Assembly (NCBI GenBank): GCA_963700865.1
Contig: CAVOZC010000001.1
Span: forward strand, 682,001-746,000
DNA length: 64,000 nt
Source of the DNA: CAVOGJ01 sp963700865
GTDB lineage: Bacteria; Planctomycetota; Planctomycetia; Pirellulales; Pirellulaceae
Direction of reading: 5' to 3'
A model generated the notes under the pieces. It was given only the letters and a program-made list of their open reading frames with translations. It did not search any database and was not told where the DNA came from. Positions within the stretch are counted from its first letter, which is position 1, and the number at the start of each line of letters is the position of its first letter. Positions 58,697-64,000 of this stretch are shown here, piece by piece. The translations under genes and the position numbers were made by a program.

Positions 58697-61069
58697 TCAG
58701 TCCAGCTTGATGCTCACCGACTTGAGTTGCCCGGTAAACTTAAATGGCATCTCGTATCCCTTCGCGACCGGCGTGCCCGTGTCGAACCCGATGTCGAAAG
58801 TTTCGTCGAGTGTCACGCGGTTGGGAATGCTTTTCTCGACCCGGCCTTCACCCACCTTCTTGCCATTCGCAAAAAGTGTCACGGTGGCACCCGCGAACGG
58901 CTTGTCGGCGTCCGTCTTGTACACCGCCTTCAACGTCACGACGCCCGTCGGAAGCTTCCCCTCCGACTTGATCGTGTACCGATCGACCCCGACGAGGTTG
59001 TAGTCGTAAACAAGTCGCCCATCCTGAACGTAGAAACCAAAGCCGGCGAAACGGCCGCCCTGCGTCAACAGCATCCCTTCGGGACTATCTTTCTGGATTT
59101 CGACATTCGCCGTGATCGTATGACTCTTGTGTTTCAAGTCAGGGGCCGCACCTTCGGGCAGACGCAGAAGATTTGGATATGTGAAGAAACGACGACCCGC
59201 GGTCAAACTGGGCCGGTTGTCGACGTTTAACCGTTCCGTCTTGCGATCATCCAAGGGCAGGACGTTGTATTTGGAGGCTTCGGCAAAGAACAGTTTGACC
59301 AGCTCTGCCAGCTTTTCCGGATTCTCTTTCGCAAGATCGTTCGCCTGCGAGAAATCTTTGTCAACGTGGTAGAGTTCCCAGGGCATGTTCAGCAGATCGC
59401 CCGGTTCATTTTCGCTCGCCCAGGGGATCCCGCGAATGGCACTGGCCATCCAGCCGTCGTGATAGATTCCCTGATTGCCAAGCATCTCAAAGTATTGCGT
59501 CGTGCGTCGGTCCTTGGCCTTGGCGTCGTCAAACGTGTAGACCAAGCTGACACCCTCGATCGGCTTTTGAGCGACGCCGTTGAATTGTGCCGGGGCCTCG
59601 ACGCCGATGATTTCCAGGATTGTCGGAGCGATGTCAATCACGTGATGAAACTGATCACGAACTTCGCCGCGGGCCTTGATTCTCTTAGGCCATGAAATTG
59701 CCAATCCGTTGCGAGTTCCACCGAAATGGCTGGCGATCTGCTTGGTCCACTGAAAAGGCGTGTCCATGGCATGCGCCCAGGCGGCCGGAAAGTGGTTGTA
59801 ATGTTTGTCGCTGCCGAGTGTCTTAAGTGATGCCAGCTTCATTTCGAGGGGTTCGGGAATGGCGTTAAAAAACGTCATCTCATTAAGCAGTCCGTTCAGC
59901 CCGCCTTCGGCACTGGACCCATTGTCACCCGCCATATAGATGACCAGGGTATTATCCAATTCCCCCAGTTCTTCGATCGTGTCAACAAGCCGGCCCACTT
60001 CATGATCGGTGTGCGCAGTGAAGGCCGCAAAAACGGACATCATCCGCGAGTAGATCTCGCGCTCATTTTCGGGGAGAGAATCCCAGGCGGGAAGCGAAGC
60101 GGGCCGCTTGGTCAACTTGGCATCGGCAGGAATGATACCCAACTCCTTTTGACGCCTGAACGTTTCTTCCCGGTAGGTGTCCCAACCGCCGTCGAATTGA
60201 CCCTCAAACTTCTCGATCCACTCCTGAGGCACTTGGTGCGGGGCGTGAGTTGCTCCCGTTGCAAAGTAGACACAGAACGGTCGCTGTGGAGCGACGGCCT
60301 TGGAGGCCCGCATCATCCGGATGGCGTGATCGGCGATATCGGTGGTGAAGTGGTAGGGCGACCCGTCTTCGTTCGTTTCCGGTGGCTCCAAGCGCTTTTT
60401 GTTCTCGACCAATGCCGGGTGGAACTGGTCGGTATCCCCCCCCACAAATCCGTAAAAGTAGTCAAAGCCCAGTCCACCTGCCCAACGATCAAAGGGGCCG
60501 ACGATACTGGTCTCCCAGTCAGGCACGTTATGATTTTTCCCAAACCAGGCGTTCGCGTAACCGTACTCACGAATGACTTCCGCGAACGTGGCTGCGGAGG
60601 CGGGAATGATTCCCGAGTAGCCAGGAAAGCCGGTTCCGGCTTCACCAATGACGCCGCTGCCGACCGAATGGTGATTACGGCCGGTCAATAGTGCGGCACG
60701 CGTGGGTGAACAAAGAGCGGTCGTATGAAATCGCGTGTACTTCAGGCCATTGTTCGCGATGCGATCGAGGGTTGGGGTGGGAATCCCCCCACCGAATGTA
60801 CTCATCTGACCGAATCCACAATCATCGATCAAAACGATCAGAATGTTTGGCGGGTTTTCCAGTCCAAATGTTGCAGGGACCTTCAGTTGCGGTTTTACCG
60901 CTTCGGAATCCTTGTAGGTCAATCCAATCTTTCCAGCAAAAGGAGCCTCAGGTCGTGGCAACACTTCCTGGGCACCCACAGGGGTATTCATCCTGATCGA
61001 CATCAACAAGAAACCAATCATCAACACATTGATGATTCGTGACGCATTGCGAAAAAATGGCAAACTCAT
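58697..61069 (-). CDS. Large arylsulfatase, intact
   Basis: 790 residues from ATG 61069, with GAGG 8 bases upstream and a signal peptide (INVLMIGFLLMSIRMNTPVG). Motifs: ILIVLIDDCGFGQMSTFGGG (Asp82, Asp83), TTALCSPTRAALLTGRNHH (Cys120, the formylglycine precursor), WFGKNHNVPDWET, ATGATHAPHQVPQEW, IYMAGDNGSSAEGG and HFGGTRNGLAISWPKRIKAR. The C-terminal beta domain ends FKFTGQLKSVSIKLD. It precedes the paralogue at 56205-58539 in the same orientation (about 160 bases apart) and follows the remnant of a third. Activity needs a formylglycine-generating enzyme, which this window does not clearly supply. Confidence 0.93.
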   Translation of the reverse strand: MSLPFFRNASRIINVLMIGFLLMSIRMNTPVGAQEVLPRPEAPFAGKIGLTYKDSEAVKPQLKVPATFGLENPPNILIVLIDDCGFGQMSTFGGGIPTPTLDRIANNGLKYTRFHTTALCSPTRAALLTGRNHHSVGSGVIGEAGTGFPGYSGIIPASAATFAEVIREYGYANAWFGKNHNVPDWETSIVGPFDRWAGGLGFDYFYGFVGGDTDQFHPALVENKKRLEPPETNEDGSPYHFTTDIADHAIRMMRASKAVAPQRPFCVYFATGATHAPHQVPQEWIEKFEGQFDGGWDTYREETFRRQKELGIIPADAKLTKRPASLPAWDSLPENEREIYSRMMSVFAAFTAHTDHEVGRLVDTIEELGELDNTLVIYMAGDNGSSAEGGLNGLLNEMTFFNAIPEPLEMKLASLKTLGSDKHYNHFPAAWAHAMDTPFQWTKQIASHFGGTRNGLAISWPKRIKARGEVRDQFHHVIDIAPTILEIIGVEAPAQFNGVAQKPIEGVSLVYTFDDAKAKDRRTTQYFEMLGNQGIYHDGWMASAIRGIPWASENEPGDLLNMPWELYHVDKDFSQANDLAKENPEKLAELVKLFFAEASKYNVLPLDDRKTERLNVDNRPSLTAGRRFFTYPNLLRLPEGAAPDLKHKSHTITANVEIQKDSPEGMLLTQGGRFAGFGFYVQDGRLVYDYNLVGVDRYTIKSEGKLPTGVVTLKAVYKTDADKPFAGATVTLFANGKKVGEGRVEKSIPNRVTLDETFDIGFDTGTPVAKGYEMPFKFTGQLKSVSIKLD

Positions 61070-61298
61070 ATTGGAGCCTCAGTAAATGTCTCGCATGCAA
61101 GTTTTCCGGCTGCGAATCGGAAGTTTGCCGGATGGGGGAGTTCAGGAGTTTATCGAGATCCGAAATGAACCGCCACCGGCGATTAACTCGATTCTGCCCC
61201 GTGTAAAAGTCAACTTTGTCAATTTCGGTATTTTATTGCCGAATGGCGGTTTTGGGGATTCAGGCGTTGAGTATCAAGGTAGATCGTCACGGCGATTC
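61070..61298. other. Upstream region of the intact arylsulfatase
   Basis: About 230 bases without a supported gene; the plus-strand ORF here is antisense noise. Confidence 0.4.
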
Positions 61299-61508
61299 TT
61301 ACTCTTCGTAGACTTCGATCGTAACCGTTTCCAGTTCACCGGAAAACTCAAACGGCGATTCGTAGGAATGGCTGATCGGAGTGTTTGCATTGCGTCCAAT
61401 CACAAGTCCGTATCCGGTGACGGCGCTGTATTGGCCAGCCGATTTGAAGTCTTTGAGTTCGGCCACCTCGTCACCGTCGATGATCAGCGAAACAGCTCCG
61501 ATGAATTA
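61299..61508 (-). pseudogene. C-terminal remnant of an arylsulfatase
   Basis: Read on the minus strand this segment encodes GAVSLIIDGDEVAELKDFKS, then AGQYSAVTGYGLVIGRNANT, then PISHSYESPFEFSGELETVT and IEVYEE with a TAA at 61301-61299. It matches the last 65 residues of the two neighbouring arylsulfatases in pattern (beta strands, GELETVTIEV against GQLKSVSIKL). An in-frame TAA lies directly upstream, and no sulfatase core follows, so only a fragment remains of a third tandem paralogue. Confidence 0.75.
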
Positions 61509-61735
61509 AGCGGGCATCAGTGATGTTAGCTGGCCAAGGCAGCGAGAAAAGATGGGAACATGGCAAGCATTTCGCCGATGGGGCTCGGCGTCTCCGTGGC
61601 CCGGTTGAGAAAATGGAAGAGACACCGCACAGTCATCCGCGATCGTGACTGGCCCAGGTGCCCCGCCCCACACCCGGCGGCTGACGCCGGCCGGTTCGCC
61701 GAAGAGTGCTGCTCATTCGCGGGGCACCGCCTCGA
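61509..61735. other. Intergenic with palindromic repeat
   Basis: It holds the second copy of CCGGCG-GCTGA-CGCCGG at 61674-61690 with the same flanks as the copy at 56033. Nothing else is seen. Confidence 0.5.
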
Positions 61736-64000
61736 TTAGTTCGCGGCGGAATCACCCATCGTTCGATCGACCTCCGCACGCACCACGTCGATGCCGAGCC
61801 AGTAGTACCAATACGGACCGTAGTCACCCTCGTTGCCGGCCAGCCGATATTTTTCGTACAGTGCATCGGCCTGCTGCCGAACACGATCGGCCGCGGGAAA
61901 GTCGGCGGCTTGATGATAACTCATCGCCAAAAAGTAGAGCGTACACGCCTGGCCAACGTCATAGAGACGATCATCATTGGCCTTTTCGAGCCAGGCGATG
62001 GCCCGCTCAAAATCGCCCTGTCGGTAATAGAGCATGCCGGTATCTCGCGCGAAAAGGGGAGATGCATGACGGCTTGAGACTTCGCATAACCTGGCGACTT
62101 GCTCCGACGGGCGTTCCTGCGAAAACATGAGGGCCAAGTGCGAGACGCTGTGTGCGACAGACATGCTTTCCGTGTCTTTGTATTTTTCCACAAGCTCGTC
62201 GCTGATCGAACTGGCCTGCTCCGTTTGCCCCAGATAGATTCGGACGTAGCAGAGGCGACCCATTTCGGTCGGCACGTCGGGAAACTCGTCGATCGCCTGC
62301 TGCATCTTCGCCGCCGCTTCGCGCCATTTGCCTCGCCGGCCTGTTTCCATGGCTTCACTCCAATGCAGATGCGGTTCGTCGTACGCCGCAGCAGCAATCG
62401 TACGTGCGACGCGAAAACCAATCTGGTATTCCTGCCGGCTCGCGCCCAACCAGGTGCGATCCGCGCTATCCAATCGTTCGAGCGCTACACGAAAGTCACC
62501 GCCTCGCACCAATCGATAACTGCGGTTTGTGACCACTTCGTCGGGTTCCTGGATATCGTACGTAAGCGGCGCGTCCGACAAGTAGCTATCTCTGTCATGA
62601 CACCATTCGAGAACATTTCCCAGCATGTCGTACAAGCCATAATCATTCGGCTTGTAGCTCCCCACCGGATCCACGTCGTAGTCGCTGTTGCTTTGGCAGC
62701 AGGCGTATTCGCTTACCATCGAATCACCACCACCAAAGGGACGGTAAGTGGTCGTGCCGCCCCGACAGGCGTATTCCCATTCGGCATCGGTCGGCAAGCG
62801 GTATCCGCGGCAAAGTGGAAACCGACTCGAGGTACGCATCCCGGCCGCATAGTTGCCGTCTGAATTAGGGATATAGGCCCATTCCGATGGGGGAATGCCA
62901 TTTTTCTCACTCAGCCAGTTGCAGTAAGCGGCCGCGTCGAACCAGCTGACCGCATTCTGGGGGCAGGCATCACTTGGCGAATTCGATTCTTCCGGCCCCG
63001 CTTGCTGCGTCTGTATCCGTTCGCCCGCGAACCGCCGCCACTGCCGCCGCGTCACTTCCTTAGTGGCGATGGCAATCGTGCGGCCCACGCAGGTAGGTTG
63101 CCTGGGTCGGTCTCTCGGTGTCGTGCGACCGACCACCAGATCGGGAGCAATGGAATCGTCCACCCCCATTGTGAACTTATCGGCGGCCATGACGACCATC
63201 GTGTGACGTTGTGCATCGACATACCACGACATGGGTGGCCCCTCGGGCGCGGAAGGGGCCCGCGCGTCGCACTTCTTTTCCAGTCGCGCCATCTGATCGG
63301 CGTCAAGCCATTTCCTCAGCAGCCACTCCGTGGCTGAGTGAAGTCCCGGGTCGCTAGCCTGTTGATAGAGTTCCGCCACACGGTCACGGTAGTCTTCCCA
63401 TTGCTGCGACGTGAAATCCCGGCTGGCCAATTCCCCCAGCGCCAAGACCAGCGCGGAGCGGACCGAGTCGTCCGACTCACGTGCCAACTCCGCGAACAAG
63501 GCCCGAGGATGGACGCCGTACGGAAGGGCCCAGTGGATAAATAGGGTCCGCACGTGGGGTTCGGCCGAAGCGCGAAGAACGCCCGTCGCCATTTCCGGCA
63601 AGCCCAGTTGGTAGGCGGCAATGGCCGCGTACGCCTGACGCCGAGCCGCACCTGGGTCGGCCTGCAATACCTCGGTCGTGATCGACTGCATCAGGTCTTT
63701 GCGGAGAAGTGCAACGAACTCGGGCCTTAGTTTCGCCAGCTTCACCAGAAACGCTTGAAACTGATCTGGCTCGGATTCCATCAACAACTCGTACAGGCGA
63801 GTCACGTTCTGTCGTGCCAATATTGCCAGGCTATACGCGGCAAGTCCACGTTGCTGATCCTGTCGGAACGTGGCGATGCTGTTCGAGGCAACCGACTGTT
63901 TGCGTGTCCACTCCGCCGGGCGGGCGAAGATCTCGTGCAGCGGCACGAGCAGGTGCGTGTGGACAGGCGCGAGGATCGTGACCCAAGCCGCCAGATCGTA
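61736..64000 (-). CDS. FGE-fold (SUMF1-like) domain protein, N-terminus outside window
   Basis: The frame is open to the window edge; MPLHEIF at 63946 is internal. The N-terminal part is helical (QRGLAAYSLAILARQNVTRL, RTLFIHWALPYGVHP), as in planctomycete proteins where an FGE domain follows a Ser/Thr kinase and a HEAT-like region. The FGE-sulfatase domain covers about residues 235-530: VTRRQWRRFAGERIQ, CPQNAVSWFDAAAYCNWLSE, GYRLPTDAEWEYACRGGTTT, YDMLGNVLEWCHDRD, YRLVRGGDFRVALERLDSAD. The RGG segment that should hold the two active-site Cys has none. TPR-like helices follow to the stop. It is therefore probably a binding or regulatory module, not an active sulfatase-maturing enzyme. Confidence 0.82.
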   Translation of the reverse strand, partial: YDLAAWVTILAPVHTHLLVPLHEIFARPAEWTRKQSVASNSIATFRQDQQRGLAAYSLAILARQNVTRLYELLMESEPDQFQAFLVKLAKLRPEFVALLRKDLMQSITTEVLQADPGAARRQAYAAIAAYQLGLPEMATGVLRASAEPHVRTLFIHWALPYGVHPRALFAELARESDDSVRSALVLALGELASRDFTSQQWEDYRDRVAELYQQASDPGLHSATEWLLRKWLDADQMARLEKKCDARAPSAPEGPPMSWYVDAQRHTMVVMAADKFTMGVDDSIAPDLVVGRTTPRDRPRQPTCVGRTIAIATKEVTRRQWRRFAGERIQTQQAGPEESNSPSDACPQNAVSWFDAAAYCNWLSEKNGIPPSEWAYIPNSDGNYAAGMRTSSRFPLCRGYRLPTDAEWEYACRGGTTTYRPFGGGDSMVSEYACCQSNSDYDVDPVGSYKPNDYGLYDMLGNVLEWCHDRDSYLSDAPLTYDIQEPDEVVTNRSYRLVRGGDFRVALERLDSADRTWLGASRQEYQIGFRVARTIAAAAYDEPHLHWSEAMETGRRGKWREAAAKMQQAIDEFPDVPTEMGRLCYVRIYLGQTEQASSISDELVEKYKDTESMSVAHSVSHLALMFSQERPSEQVARLCEVSSRHASPLFARDTGMLYYRQGDFERAIAWLEKANDDRLYDVGQACTLYFLAMSYHQAADFPAADRVRQQADALYEKYRLAGNEGDYGPYWYYWLGIDVVRAEVDRTMGDSAAN

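Noticed and set aside
61086..61523. 145-residue plus-strand ORF upstream of the arylsulfatase
   Set aside because: The minus strand of the same bases encodes a recognisable sulfatase C-terminus.

Overview
The window looks like a planctomycete chromosome, most likely Pirellulales. It has a DUF1559 prepilin-like protein, a FecR-domain protein, several secreted proteins ending in PEP-CTERM sorting signals (two also with dockerin-like calcium repeats), four sulfatase genes plus a remnant, a sigma factor paired with a Ser/Thr kinase-TPR protein, a LEPR-type export motif, and high G+C by eye. No species is assigned.

Layout. 1-12.1 kb: FecR and DUF1559 proteins, a lipoprotein and three PEP-CTERM proteins, one a sulfatase-LamG fusion. 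Nearly every gene here is broken by single-base indels that leave protein similarity intact on both sides, so sequencing error is more likely than decay. 12.1-20.7 kb: a sulfatase, a small PEP-CTERM protein with a clean terminator, a 1.4-kb repeat field, and a 1332-residue repetitive dockerin/PEP-CTERM protein. 20.8-24.6 kb: a sigma factor convergent with a kinase-TPR protein. 24.9-34.6 kb: an SDR, a DUF1254 protein, L-fuconate dehydratase overlapping a 2-keto-3-deoxy-L-fuconate dehydrogenase, an HD hydrolase, a membrane protein, a sodium:solute symporter and CutC. 34.7-43.3 kb: a primary-type sigma factor, RtcB, an enoyl-CoA hydratase-like protein, a HisA-like protein, a squalene-cyclase-fold membrane protein and ribosomal protein L33 (too short for most ORF cut-offs). 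43.5-45.0 kb: an IS4-family element inserted inside a palindromic repeat. 45.3-49.5 kb: RecJ, a LEPR-motif protein, a DUF1569 protein and a proline-rich secreted protein. 50.1-55.4 kb: tRNA-Pro(CGG), a primase-helicase-nuclease fusion resembling TOTE conflict systems, and a REP-associated tyrosine transposase between two mirror-image repeat arrays. 56.2-64 kb: two large arylsulfatases, a remnant of a third, and an FGE-fold protein running off the right edge.

Function. Sulfatases plus the L-fuconate enzymes suggest use of sulfated, fucose-rich polysaccharide. PEP-CTERM, dockerin and LamG domains suggest that part of this machinery is anchored outside the cell. The accessory part is rich in palindromic repeats: at least five families are visible, one is the landing site of the IS, another supplies the stop codon of a sigma-factor gene, and a further set brackets the transposase.
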